Assembly: GCF_000710915.1 (NCBI RefSeq)
Contig: NZ_BAUA01000174.1
Span: 62,001-126,000, forward strand
DNA length: 64,000 nucleotides
Origin: Nocardia brasiliensis IFM 10847
GTDB lineage: Bacteria > Actinomycetota > Actinomycetes > Mycobacteriales > Mycobacteriaceae
Direction of reading: 5' to 3'
Part shown: positions 9,111 to 17,576 of the stretch, piece by piece
Layout of the letters: the number at the start of each line of letters is the position of its first letter
Numbering within the stretch: the stretch's first letter is position 1
Translations under genes and position numbers: made by a program
The notes under the pieces: model-generated
The model's input: only the letters and a program-made list of their open reading frames with translations
The model's database searches: none
What the model was told of the DNA's origin: nothing

Positions 9111-9359
9111 CTAAGGATGTTGCCGGACGGTCAATTTGGCCGCGGTCGCGGCGAGTTGCCCGGTGATCTCCGAGGGCACGATCTGGATCAGGTTTCCTGA
9201 TATGAGCGTGATCATCGCGACCTCGGAGGTGGCGTCGATCGGCCGGGCGGGATGCCGCACGCTCACTGCGGTGCCGTTTACGGCATGGTCTGCTCCGTTC
9301 AGTGTCAGGACGAGTGTGATTGTCTGCGAGGCCGTCTGGTCGACCGGTACGAGTGTCAC
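9111..9359 (-). other. Open frame of unknown function, possibly a fragment
   Basis: From a GTG at 9359 the frame encodes 82 residues (opening VTLVPVDQTASQTITLVLTL) with beta-strand-like alternation of hydrophobic and polar residues that looks protein-like. There is no ribosome-binding site, the frame stays open a little further upstream without a better start, and the surroundings are gene debris. I do not recognise it; it may be the end of a lost gene. Confidence 0.3.
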
Positions 9360-9530
9360 GTTGTAACGGCGGACCGGGCCGTGTCTGGAGCGGTTCGAGT
9401 CCGGGTAGGTCCCGCATCAGCTGATCGATCGCCGGTGGGTTGCGGGTACCGCGCCGACTGGATACCGCTGCTCGGACCGTGGTAGTCGGCACGGCGTGCA
9501 TGCGGTTGGTGGCGATGTTCCCGGTGCCGG

Positions 9531-9899
9531 TCAGCTGGCCCGCGGGTGGGCGACGAAGTAGAAGGGCGGATCGCCGAAGGAATTGTGTCCGGCGCCGGTG
9601 ATGCTCGCACCCATTCTGGAAAAGGTGGCGTGTATCGGCGAGTCAGCCAATCGGAGATGCGTCTCGGGCAGACCGCGGTCGTCGCATGGTCGAGTGACGA
9701 CACAGCTGTGATCCGAGGCGATCGGCAGTCGAGGCTTTGGGCGGTCTTCCTGGCGTGGCGGAGGCTGAGGTCCGTCCAGATTGAGCGATCCGATACAGCG
9801 CCTTTCGCGGTCGCGGCCGATCGCTGCCAGCATGCCGCCGAGCGAGTGACCGCCGAACACTGCGTTGTCTGGATCGAGGGCACCGCCGCTCCGCTGCAC
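9531..9899 (-). pseudogene. Alpha/beta-hydrolase remnant (PAF-acetylhydrolase/lipase type)
   Basis: The frame holds a serine-hydrolase nucleophile elbow, FGGHSLGGMLA, followed by RDRERRCIGSLNLDG, and near the end a catalytic-His-like segment TGAGHNSFGDPPF. This order (GHSLGG, NLDG, GAGH..F.D) is that of lipases related to platelet-activating-factor acetylhydrolase. The N-terminal strands and oxyanion region expected before the elbow are missing; in their place is the PH-like reading frame on the same strand. It is a decayed 3' fragment. Confidence 0.6.
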
Positions 9900-10260
9900 T
9901 CGTGATCGTTGCGATCACGGTGTCCGCTTCGGGTGTGCTGATCAACAGCTCGGCATAGCCGAGTTCGTGTGCGAAGTCCTCGCTCACCCTCAGGCGTACT
10001 GCGGGAACCCAGCGACGAACGCTGAGAAAGCGGTGCGTCCGAGTGCCGATACCCCAGCGGCCGAGTTTGAGCACGCCGGTGACGACGAGCCCTGCGCGCC
10101 CGCCTGGCGCGGCTGTGTAGCGGGTGGGTCGCACGACCCGTTCCGCCTCGCGGATCTCGGCGAGCGGTACGGACAATCGCGTGCGGCGACCAGCGAACGG
10201 GCGCTCCCACCAACCCAGCTCTACTCGCACCTGCGTGTCATCGACGTATAGCTTTGCCAT
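9643..10260 (-). CDS. PH-domain-like small protein fused to out-of-frame hydrolase debris
   Basis: The first 115 or so residues from the ATG at 10260 (MAKLYVDDTQVRVELGWWER, PLAEIREAERVV, GLVVTGVLKLGRWGIG, then RVSEDFAHELGYAELLISTP) read as a compact PH-like beta-barrel protein of a kind common in actinobacteria, normally about 110-125 residues long. After TPEADTVIATI the normal stop is absent and the frame runs on through the hydrolase remnant in the wrong frame, adding about 85 basic, low-complexity residues. The N-terminal part may still fold. It is divergent from the HTH regulator at 10329. Function unknown. Confidence 0.5.
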   Translation of the reverse strand: MAKLYVDDTQVRVELGWWERPFAGRRTRLSVPLAEIREAERVVRPTRYTAAPGGRAGLVVTGVLKLGRWGIGTRTHRFLSVRRWVPAVRLRVSEDFAHELGYAELLISTPEADTVIATITSAAERRCPRSRQRSVRRSLARRHAGSDRPRPRKALYRIAQSGRTSASATPGRPPKASTADRLGSQLCRHSTMRRPRSARDASPIG

Positions 10261-10328
10261 CCGAGTGCCCGTTCTGTATCGATATCAGTTCTGGCATTAA
10301 TATCACTAATGATACCAAAGGGGCAAGG

Positions 10329-10862
10329 GTGGCCGAGCCGGAGAAACCGTCACTCGCATCGGTGCTGCATCAGCCGGTGCGCTGGCGGATCGCGCAAGCG
10401 TTGATCGGCCGCGAAATGACGACGGCGCAGCTCGCGGCGCACCTCGACGACGTCGCGCACGCGACGCTGTATCGACACGTCAACGTCCTGCTCGAAGCGG
10501 GCATCGTCGATGTCGTCGCCGAGCGGAAGGTCCGGGGAACCACCGAGCGCACTCTACGGCTGCATGTCGAGAATCCCGCCGCGGCAAATAGCGAGGTCGT
10601 AGGGGCCGATGAGGTGCGGGGGTTCTTCACCGTATACGTCGCGGGCATAGCCGGCAGCCTGGATCGTTATTTGCAGCGCGACGACATCGACCCGGCTCGT
10701 GACGGTCTCGCGCTGCGGCAGAGTGCGCTCTGGCTCGCCGACGATGAGATGGCGGAGTTCTCCGAACGGTTCCGGCAGTTCCTCGAGCCTTATCTCAGTG
10801 CGCAGGACAATCCGAACCGAAGCCGCCGCATCCTGTCGACGATCCTGATGCCCGACGCCTGA
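10329..10862 (+). CDS. ArsR-like winged-helix (HTH_20) regulator
   Basis: A 177-residue protein from a GTG at 10329 preceded by AAAGGGG. Residues 10-90 form a winged helix: SVLHQPVRWRIAQALIGREMTTAQLA, then DVAHATLYRHVNVLLEAGIVDVVAERKVRGTTERT, the wing. The C-terminal part is helical and matches the usual DUF-type extension of these regulators. Upstream, in the 68-base gap shared with the divergent PH-like gene, lies an AT-rich inverted repeat (ATTA near 10296 and TAAT near 10307) that could be its operator. Effector unknown. Confidence 0.8.
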   Translation: MAEPEKPSLASVLHQPVRWRIAQALIGREMTTAQLAAHLDDVAHATLYRHVNVLLEAGIVDVVAERKVRGTTERTLRLHVENPAAANSEVVGADEVRGFFTVYVAGIAGSLDRYLQRDDIDPARDGLALRQSALWLADDEMAEFSERFRQFLEPYLSAQDNPNRSRRILSTILMPDA

Positions 10863-10938
10863 GCGATCGCCGAATCCGCAACGCACCCAACGGCGTTCAT
10901 GCCCGCGCGGCCACGAAGACCAGGCCCGGGACGTCTGG

Positions 10939-11856
10939 CTACGGTTTGTGGGTGACCATGACCGGGCACTGTGCGTGCTGCACCAGGAAGTTGCTGGTGG
11001 AGCCGAGCACGAGGCCGGCGAAGCCGCCCCGGCCCCGGCTGCCTACCACGATCAGCTGCGCAGACTTCGACCAGTCGAGCAGAATTTCTGACGGTCGAGA
11101 CGCGGAGACCTCGGATACGAGGGTGACGTCGGGATACTTCTCGGGCCAGCCGGCGAGGCGCTCGGCGAGGATGGCATCTTCCCCCGTTTCGGAGTTGGGC
11201 CCCATGAGCCCGACGTTGAGGTGGCCGGCGAACTCGCCGAAATGCCAATCGCTCCAGCAGTGCACCGCGACCAAATCGGCGTCGCGCTCCGACGCTTCGG
11301 CGAATGCCGCCGCGATCGCTACCTCGCTGAGTGGGCTGCCGTCGACGCCGACAACGACCGGCCCTTCGCGCCGGAGGTCCTGTCCGGGCGCGTCGCGGAC
11401 GACGACGACACGGCCGTGGCTATGGCTGGTGACGGCGAGCAGGGTGGAGCCGAGGTGGGCGAACTGACCGGCGTTTCCGGTGGCGCCGAGGACGAGCGTG
11501 TATGCCGATAGCGAAAGCTCGATGAGCGTTCGTGCCGGGTTCGATTCGGCGAGCTCGGTGGTGATGTCTGTGTCGGGCGCGACCTCGTGGGCTAGCAAGC
11601 GTGCCTCGGCCAGGGTATCCGCTGCGCGTGTTCGCATTGTGTCGAGCACCGATGGCGAGAGCATGTCGTAGCCGCCGAGCATGGATTGGGTCGCGACCAG
11701 ATCGAGTCCGTGCACGATGAGCAGCCTGCGGTTGCGTTGTGCGGCGAGCTCGGCCGCCCAGCGAACCGCGAGCTTGCTGCCCGCAGAACCGTCGACTCCG
11801 ACCACCACGGGCGCCGAGGCCAAGTGGTGCGGATTCTCATTGGGCACAGGGCTCAT
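10939..11856 (-). CDS. Tandem universal stress protein (UspA family)
   Basis: A 305-residue protein with two Usp domains; each opens with VVVGVDGS. The second ends with VVGSRGRGGFAGLVLGSTS, the G-x2-G-x9-G(S/T) ATP-binding motif, and the first has VLGATGNAGQF as a weaker version. The ATG at 11856 follows GGAGG at six bases; the open frame extends further upstream but only as shadow. Two-domain Usp proteins of this size are typical of mycobacteria and relatives, where several belong to the dormancy regulon. It lies in a region rich in stress and ion-transport genes, but no DosR-type box was seen upstream. Confidence 0.9.
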   Translation of the reverse strand: MSPVPNENPHHLASAPVVVGVDGSAGSKLAVRWAAELAAQRNRRLLIVHGLDLVATQSMLGGYDMLSPSVLDTMRTRAADTLAEARLLAHEVAPDTDITTELAESNPARTLIELSLSAYTLVLGATGNAGQFAHLGSTLLAVTSHSHGRVVVVRDAPGQDLRREGPVVVGVDGSPLSEVAIAAAFAEASERDADLVAVHCWSDWHFGEFAGHLNVGLMGPNSETGEDAILAERLAGWPEKYPDVTLVSEVSASRPSEILLDWSKSAQLIVVGSRGRGGFAGLVLGSTSNFLVQHAQCPVMVTHKP

Positions 11857-12023
11857 GGCGGGCCTCCGGTCAGCAGTCATTCGGGTACTCATACGGTATG
11901 TACCGGCGAGTCGATCCCACTGCTGGCGTTGGTCCTCGATCAATGGGTCCACGGTCGTCCAGATCGGCTGACCTGCGCCCTGTGGTCGGTCCCACGGTCT
12001 TCGAGGAACTGCCTGCTGGACTG

Positions 12024-12497
12024 TTACGGGTGCTCGGCGGTGTACCTTTCGCGCCACCGGTCGATGAGGGGGACCAGCTCGTTGGTCATGTAGGTGTAGA
12101 AGTCCTGCATCTCGTGTAGCCGCCGGGCGGAGACGGTATCCGCCGCGGTGGCATCGAGGCCTTCCTGGGCGGCGTCGCGCATGGTGGCCAGCATGGTGTT
12201 CTGCTGTGACATCAGCGCCGCCCATGCGCCCGCGCGGAATCTGTAGTGGTCGCGGCGGCTGCCGGGGGCGGGTACGCGTTCGATCAGCCCGACGGGGATC
12301 AGATGTTTGATGGCGGTGGACACCGCGCCGGAGCTGATCGCCAGTTCCTCGCACAGGTCGGCTGCAGTCATCGTGTCCTGTTCGGTGTAGAGCAACGCTG
12401 TCATCACCCGCGCGGTGGAACGCTGCATGCCGCCGCCGTCGGACAAGGTCAGGGCCAGCTTCTCCGCCGCGGCCCGCAAGCGCTCGTTGGTTCCCAC
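12024..12497 (-). CDS. GbsR/MarR-type transcriptional regulator
   Basis: A 157-residue winged-helix protein: LALTLSDGGGMQRSTARVMTALL, then DTMTAADLCEELAISSGAVSTAIKHLIPVGLIERVPAPGSRRDHYR, the recognition helix and wing of the GbsR/MarR group. The remainder is a helical dimerisation tail. It is divergent from the ABC transporter operon with 71 bases between starts; this gap is AT-rich (TTCTGAATATTTACAGA around 12525) and is a plausible operator-promoter. It is probably the repressor of the exporter beside it. Confidence 0.85.
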   Translation of the reverse strand: MGTNERLRAAAEKLALTLSDGGGMQRSTARVMTALLYTEQDTMTAADLCEELAISSGAVSTAIKHLIPVGLIERVPAPGSRRDHYRFRAGAWAALMSQQNTMLATMRDAAQEGLDATAADTVSARRLHEMQDFYTYMTNELVPLIDRWRERYTAEHP

Positions 12498-12568
12498 CCT
12501 GGAACTCTAGCAAAGCTCCATAAGTTCTGAATATTTACAGATCTCTGAAAGCTGGATATCGTCATCTC

Positions 12569-13468
12569 ATGGTGAAAGCTATTGAGCTGTACGAGCTCAG
12601 CAAGTCCTACGGGGCATCCAGAGGCCTGGCTGAGCTTTCTCTAGAGGTGCAGCGCGGGGAGGTGTTCGGCTATCTGGGCCCGAACGGGGCGGGAAAATCC
12701 ACGACCATCCGCCTGCTGCTGGATCTGATCCGGCCGACCGGTGGCTCCGCGCGGGTGCTCGGTCTGGACCCGCGGATCGATGCGGTCGAGCTGCACGCGC
12801 GAATCGGTTACCTCGCGGGCGATGTCGTGGTGCCGGGACGTCAGCGGGTAGGTGCGGCGCTGCGGTTCTTGGCGCGACTGCGTGGCGGCGTGGACCCCGC
12901 GCGTATCGATGGGCTGTGTGAGCGGCTCGAGCTGGACCAGTCCGCGCAGGTGAAGAGCTTGTCGAAAGGTAACCGGCAGAAGCTGGGCCTGGTGCAGGCG
13001 TTCATGCACGCCCCGGAGTTGCTGATCCTGGACGAACCCACCTCGGGTTTGGATCCGCTCGGGCAGCAAACGTTCCTGGACATGGTGGCCGAGGCCGCGG
13101 GCAACGGGCAGACGGTGTTCATGTCCAGCCACATCATGAGCGAAGTCGAAGCCGTGGCCGACCGGGTCGCGATCATCCGGGCGGGTCGGCTAGTCGCGTT
13201 GAACACGGTGGCGGGGTTGCGCAGCAACGCTGTTCGCGATGTCGAGATCGTCTTCGCGGCGCCGATCCGGGCCGCGGAGTTCGCCGCTGTCCCGAATGTG
13301 TCGGCCGTCGAGGTGATTGAGGCGGTCTTGCGGTGCAAGGTGACCGGTAGCCCCGACGCCCTGCTGCGAGCCGTGGTCGGTCATTCCGTCGTGGCGATGT
13401 CGGTCACCGAACCGGCGCTGGAGGATCTGTTCCACGACTACTACACCGGAGCCAGCGATGCTGCCTGA
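12569..13468 (+). CDS. ABC exporter ATP-binding protein
   Basis: A 299-residue ATPase. Walker A GPNGAGKS is at residues 37-44, the signature motif is the variant LSKGNRQKLGL, Walker B is LLILDEPTSGLDPL, and the H-loop is SSHIMSE. The C-terminal 80 residues form the extension usual in drug and lipid exporters of the CcmA/DrrA type. It overlaps the permease gene by 11 bases, so the two are co-translated. Control by the divergent GbsR/MarR gene is likely. Substrate unknown; resistance to a small hydrophobic compound is the usual role of such pairs. Confidence 0.92.
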   Translation: MVKAIELYELSKSYGASRGLAELSLEVQRGEVFGYLGPNGAGKSTTIRLLLDLIRPTGGSARVLGLDPRIDAVELHARIGYLAGDVVVPGRQRVGAALRFLARLRGGVDPARIDGLCERLELDQSAQVKSLSKGNRQKLGLVQAFMHAPELLILDEPTSGLDPLGQQTFLDMVAEAAGNGQTVFMSSHIMSEVEAVADRVAIIRAGRLVALNTVAGLRSNAVRDVEIVFAAPIRAAEFAAVPNVSAVEVIEAVLRCKVTGSPDALLRAVVGHSVVAMSVTEPALEDLFHDYYTGASDAA

Positions 13469-14249
13469 GATCTACCTCCGGACTGTTCTCGATCACCGCC
13501 GCGCCACAGTCGCCTGGGCGGTCGGTATCGCGGCGGTCGGATTGATGTATGCGAGCTTTTACCCGCAAGTCTCCGAAGGCGGTATGGCCGACTCGGTGGC
13601 GAACTATCCCGAAGCCATGCGCGAGGCGCTTCGGTTGGACGATATGTCCTCCGCTGCAGGCTATCTCGGTTCCAGCGTGTTCGGGCTGCTGCTGCCACTG
13701 CTGGCGATGATCTACGGAGTCAGCTTCGGCGCTCGTGCGATCGCGGGGGACGAGGAATCCGGTTACCTGGATCTGTTGCTGGCCTACCCGGTCAGCCGCG
13801 TCGGGCTCGCGCTACAACGGTTCGCGGCGCTTGTCACCGGGGCGGCGATAATCGGGCTGCTGGTGTTTCTCGGCATGCTGGCCATCCGCTCCGGCGCCGA
13901 CCTCGACTCCATCAGCGTCGGCGAGTTCGCCGCGCAGTGCGTAAATCTGGTCTTGCTCGCGATCACCTTCGGCGCCTTGGCAATCGGCCTGGGTGCCGCG
14001 ACCGGGCGGCGAGGGCCGGTACTCGCCGGCGCCGCCGGGCTCGGGGTGCTCACCTACGCCGCGCACAGTCTCGCCGGAATCATCGGCGTGAGTTGGCTGC
14101 GATACCTGTCGCCGTTCCATTACTACATCGGCGGTGAGCCCCTGCGCCACGGTCTGCAATGGCGGGATGCCGCAGTTCTTGCGGCGATTTCGGCGGCTTT
14201 GGTCATAGCCGGGGTGTTGCGGTTCGATCGGCGCGACCTCAACGTCTGA
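13458..14249 (+). CDS. ABC exporter permease
   Basis: A 263-residue membrane protein with about six hydrophobic segments: AVGIAAVGLMYASFYP near the N-terminus, then LGSSVFGLLLPLLAMIYGVSFG, AGDEESGYLDLLLAYPVSR (a conserved loop of ABC-2 permeases), three further segments, and a last helix AVLAAISAALVIAGVLRF. It follows and overlaps the ATPase gene, forming a two-gene exporter. The pair resembles the ABC system at 32.1-34.6 kb in general type, but that permease is about twice as long. Confidence 0.88.
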   Translation: MLPEIYLRTVLDHRRATVAWAVGIAAVGLMYASFYPQVSEGGMADSVANYPEAMREALRLDDMSSAAGYLGSSVFGLLLPLLAMIYGVSFGARAIAGDEESGYLDLLLAYPVSRVGLALQRFAALVTGAAIIGLLVFLGMLAIRSGADLDSISVGEFAAQCVNLVLLAITFGALAIGLGAATGRRGPVLAGAAGLGVLTYAAHSLAGIIGVSWLRYLSPFHYYIGGEPLRHGLQWRDAAVLAAISAALVIAGVLRFDRRDLNV

Positions 14250-14360
14250 GCTCGATCGGTGTGCTGCTCGGGCGCGGGCCGAGCAGCGCACCGCGTGCGC
14301 CGGTACGACGTCTGCGCGTGGACCTGATGTCGGCGCGTGGGGTGATGTCACAATCGTCGG

Positions 14361-15347
14361 GTGAGCCCGTCGCGCCGCCTCAGTCGTGTGGTGCTGGCGT
14401 TCACCCTGGTGACCTCAGCGGGCACGGCGGGTTATCTGATCCTGGGATTCGGGTTCCTCGACGCGCTCTACCAGACGGTGACGACGATAACGACCGTCGG
14501 ATTCCGTGAAGTCCAGCCGCTGACCCCGGCGGGCCAGATCTTCACCATGGTGCTGATCCTTGCCGGTGCGGGAACGGTCTTCTACATGTTCGGCGTCCTG
14601 CTCGAGGCACTCATCGAGGGAGACCTGCACACCCGTTGGGAGCGGCAACGAATGAACCGGCAGATCCAGCGGATGCGCGGTCATGTCATCGTCTGCGGCT
14701 GGGGCAGAGTGGGGTGCTCCACCGCGCAGTACCTCAGCAGCCTCGGTAAGACGATCGTGGTGATCGATCGTGATCCGGAACGGCTGCGGGGGATCGAGTT
14801 CGCCAGCATCCTCGGTGATGTCACCGATGACAGTGTGCTGGCTGCGGCAGGTATCGAGCACGCCTACGCCTTGATCGTCGCGCTGGACAGCGACGCCGAC
14901 AACGTCTACGTGACGTTGTCGGGGCGAGCACGGCGGGCGGATCTGGTCATCGTCGCGCGGGCGCGCACCGAGAGCTCGCAAGCGATCCTGCTTCGCGCGG
15001 GCGCGAATCGGGCGGTGAATCCTCAGCTGATCGGAGGCCGCCGTCTGGCGGCGTTCGCGCTGCAACCGCACGTGGCCGAGTTTCTCGATGTGGTGATGCA
15101 CGAAGCTGCCCACGAGTACCGGATCGAGGAGATCGCGATCGACGCCCGGTCCGCACTGATCGGCCGATCGCTGACCGACACCGCACTGCGGCGTGTCACC
15201 GGTGCGCTGGTGGTGGCGATCCGAACGCCGGAAGGCAAATTCATCGCCAACCCCACTGACGACACTCCACTGCATCCCGCCACGATCCTCATCGTTCTGG
15301 GCACCCCCGCTCAACTCGACGCCGTCAGGACCTTCGCGGCGAACTAG
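14361..15347 (+). CDS. Potassium channel with TrkA-N (RCK) domain
   Basis: A 328-residue protein starting at a GTG. The first 90 residues contain one membrane segment, a pore loop with filter TTITTVGF and a second segment (MVLILAGAGTVFYMFGVLLEAL), i.e. a two-TM channel subunit. An RCK/TrkA-N Rossmann domain follows (VIVCGWGRVGCSTAQYL, then IDRDPERLRG) and a TrkA-C-like end. Such proteins form tetrameric, ligand-gated K+ channels in the plasma membrane. It stands alone downstream of the ABC operon. The filter GF is followed by REVQPL rather than GE/GD, a moderate departure from the consensus. Confidence 0.9.
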   Translation: MSPSRRLSRVVLAFTLVTSAGTAGYLILGFGFLDALYQTVTTITTVGFREVQPLTPAGQIFTMVLILAGAGTVFYMFGVLLEALIEGDLHTRWERQRMNRQIQRMRGHVIVCGWGRVGCSTAQYLSSLGKTIVVIDRDPERLRGIEFASILGDVTDDSVLAAAGIEHAYALIVALDSDADNVYVTLSGRARRADLVIVARARTESSQAILLRAGANRAVNPQLIGGRRLAAFALQPHVAEFLDVVMHEAAHEYRIEEIAIDARSALIGRSLTDTALRRVTGALVVAIRTPEGKFIANPTDDTPLHPATILIVLGTPAQLDAVRTFAAN

Positions 15348-15506
15348 CCGTCGGCGAACTCTGCCGCGGGTTGCCTGTCGCGTCCGAGCTTCGAGCGCAT
15401 CACGGGTTCAGGTCGTCTCGGCGAACGTTAGACGTCTTCGAACCCTCCGCTGACGATGAGCTGGTCTCGCAGCAGATGCGATGGCGCGCGCACTAGGCTA
15501 CGCTGA

Positions 15507-15524
15507 TTTTAGTCATTACTAAAA
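15507..15524. promoter_or_regulatory. Perfect palindromic operator before GbsR/MarR-type gene
   Basis: TTTTAGTCATTACTAAAA is a perfect 7-bp inverted repeat with a four-base spacer, ending 20 bases before the GTG at 15544. A half-copy (AGTCATTAG) lies just downstream. Its position and symmetry fit autoregulation by the regulator encoded next. Confidence 0.7.
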
Positions 15525-15543
15525 TGTTCAGTCATTAGCGAAA

Positions 15544-16020
15544 GTGGGTGCGATGACCGACCTCGGCGACGCGGAACGCGAGCGGCTGATGGAGTGGGTC
15601 GAGCGGCTGACGGCCTTTCTTGCCCAGGACGGAGTTCCGCCGATCGCGGGCCGATGTTTGGGCTGGTTGATGGTGTGCGATCCGCCGGAACAGTCCGCGG
15701 CCGAAATCGGTGCGGCGATCGGCGCCAGTCGCGGCTCGCTGACCACGAACTTGCGCGTGCTGATGGCCATGGGGTTCGTCGACAAGCGAACTCGGGCCGG
15801 TGAACGCACCGCGTACTACCGCGTCGACGACAACGCATGGCAGCGCGTCGTCCAACGACAGGTCGCGGGGTTGGCAGCGTTTCGGGAGCTCGCCGCCGAC
15901 GGCATGACATTGCTCGGCCCTGGCACCGTCCGATCGGCGCGAATACAGGAGGCACACGACACCTTCGACTGGATGGCGAAGGTGTTCGACAACGCACCCG
16001 CACGACCCTCGAACAAGTAA
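15544..16020 (+). CDS. GbsR/MarR-type transcriptional regulator
   Basis: A 158-residue protein from a GTG at 15544 (an ATG at 15553 is possible). The core is MEWVERLTAFLAQDGVPPIAGRCLGWLM, SAAEIGAAIGASRGSLTTNLRVLMAMGFVDK, then the wing RTRAGERTAYYRV: the layout of GbsR-like regulators. It sits 8 bases before the FAD-dependent monooxygenase gene, so both are in one transcript behind the palindrome at 15507. It probably represses this operon until a substrate of the oxygenase binds. Confidence 0.87.
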   Translation: MGAMTDLGDAERERLMEWVERLTAFLAQDGVPPIAGRCLGWLMVCDPPEQSAAEIGAAIGASRGSLTTNLRVLMAMGFVDKRTRAGERTAYYRVDDNAWQRVVQRQVAGLAAFRELAADGMTLLGPGTVRSARIQEAHDTFDWMAKVFDNAPARPSNK

Positions 16021-16028
16021 ACGCGATC

Positions 16029-17186
16029 ATGAACCGGTCAGCGATAGTGGTCGGCGGTGGTATCGGCGGACTGACCGCCGCCATCGCCCTGCGACGGATC
16101 GGCTGGGACGTAACCGTCCTGGAACAGGCATCCACGCTCGGCGAGGTGGGCGCTGGAATGTCGCAGTCGCCCAATGCCCTACGCGCCTTCGACGCGATCG
16201 GTGTCGGCGAGCACGTCCGCCGGGCCGGCGTTCCGTTCCACGCCCCCGACAACCTGCGCACTCCGTCGGGTGAATATCTCATCCGGGCACAGCGGCCCGA
16301 TCGCAGCACACCGCTGCTCGGGTTCCACCGAGCCGACCTGCACCGGGCGCTGCTCGATCAGGTTCCACCGGGCTGCGTGCGCACCGGCGCCGAGGTGACC
16401 GACATCCGGCAAACCGCCGAGCGGGTCACCGTGATCTGCCAAGGTGAGCAACTCTGCGCTGATCTGGTGATCGCCGCCGATGGCGCGAACAGCACCGTCC
16501 GCCGAGTGCTGTGGGCGGACGCCCCGCAGCCTCGATTCTGGGGCAACACCGTCTGGCGGTCCATAGCGAAACTCGATGGCGTCCAAGGAAGTTTGACCAT
16601 GAGCCGCGGTCAGAACTTTCTGATCATGCCGGTCAGCGACGGCCGGGCCTACTGGGCACTGTGGGCCCGCGCGGAACGAGCGGGGATTCGCTACGACAAC
16701 GAACTCGCCGAAGTACGTCGACGCGTCAGCGGGTGGCACGATCCGATCCCCGCGCTACTGGACGCCACCCCGGCCGATGCCGTGCTCCATCACGACCTGG
16801 CCGACCTCGAGAAACTATCGACGTATGTGCAAGGCAGGGTGGCGTTGCTCGGCGATGCCGCGCACGTGATGCACCCCGACATGGGGCAGGGTGCGGGTCA
16901 GTCCGTCGAAGACGCGGTCGTACTCGCAGCCGCGCTGGCCGAGGCCGACACGGTCACCGAGGCGTTGACACGCTACGACGAGCAGCGCAGGCCCCGCACG
17001 CAAACCATCGTCGGACAAGCCCGGAAGAAATCACTGTCCGCCACCTCGCCGAACCGCTTCAGCTACCACACACAGAACCTGATACTGCGCATGATCCCGG
17101 ACTCGAAGTGGCCCAACCTTGCCGAACGCGCACTCGAACCGGTCTGGAACTGGACGCCCCCGCAACTTCCCAACCGCCACAACTGA
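16029..17186 (+). CDS. FAD-dependent aromatic-type monooxygenase
   Basis: A 385-residue flavoprotein of the p-hydroxybenzoate hydroxylase fold. The FAD dinucleotide motif is GGGIGG at residues 9-14 with the acidic strand end at VTVLEQAS, the DG motif is LVIAADGANSTVR, and the second FAD motif is LLGDAAHVMHPDMGQG. The ATG at 16029 lies 8 bases after the regulator's stop; an in-frame upstream extension is shadow. Members hydroxylate aromatic or polyketide-like compounds, or inactivate antibiotics such as rifampicin or tetracycline, using NAD(P)H and O2. The substrate cannot be told here. Confidence 0.88.
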   Translation: MNRSAIVVGGGIGGLTAAIALRRIGWDVTVLEQASTLGEVGAGMSQSPNALRAFDAIGVGEHVRRAGVPFHAPDNLRTPSGEYLIRAQRPDRSTPLLGFHRADLHRALLDQVPPGCVRTGAEVTDIRQTAERVTVICQGEQLCADLVIAADGANSTVRRVLWADAPQPRFWGNTVWRSIAKLDGVQGSLTMSRGQNFLIMPVSDGRAYWALWARAERAGIRYDNELAEVRRRVSGWHDPIPALLDATPADAVLHHDLADLEKLSTYVQGRVALLGDAAHVMHPDMGQGAGQSVEDAVVLAAALAEADTVTEALTRYDEQRRPRTQTIVGQARKKSLSATSPNRFSYHTQNLILRMIPDSKWPNLAERALEPVWNWTPPQLPNRHN

Positions 17187-17219
17187 TTTCACGCACTTCG
17201 GGGCAGGTGGGGTGGTCGC

Positions 17220-17576
17220 TCAGTTCGGGATCGGAGGACCGGGCTCCCAGCCCATCGCTTCGCGTGCCTTCCCGATGAAGTACAGCCCACTGCGAGCGGT
17301 TTCGCGCGCCACCCGAACCTGGCCGAGGGTGGTGGCCGACGTCAGCTGAGTGCGTCCGGTGTTCAACCGGTCGGCTGCCTCGCCGAGCATGTCCACGGCA
17401 GCATCGTCATCGAGCGCGAGCACTGTGAGCTCGCTGGCCACCTGATCGAGATGGCGGCGAACCTCTTTCTTTGCCTCGGCTACCCGCTCGGCGTTGCCGG
17501 ACCATTCCCGCGAGATCCACCAGGCGACCAGCGCGAGAAGCGCGATGACCAGAGCAACGAACAACAGACGGCCCAC
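17220..17576 (-). CDS. Small membrane-anchored protein of unknown function
   Basis: A 118-residue protein with one N-terminal membrane helix (LLFVALVIALLALVAWWI) followed by a charged helical region (NAERVAEAKKEVRRHLDQVASELTVL) and a short Pro-rich end EPGPPIPN. It looks like a real gene in composition and by analogy with small actinobacterial proteins of this form, but I cannot name a family. It converges on the monooxygenase gene, with 33 bases between stops. Confidence 0.65.
   Translation of the reverse strand: MGRLLFVALVIALLALVAWWISREWSGNAERVAEAKKEVRRHLDQVASELTVLALDDDAAVDMLGEAADRLNTGRTQLTSATTLGQVRVARETARSGLYFIGKAREAMGWEPGPPIPN

Noticed and set aside
10880..10945. Fifth copy of the 20-nt motif near CCCGGGACGTCTGGCTACGG
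   Set aside because: Too many mismatches, and it lies downstream of the universal stress gene rather than before a start.
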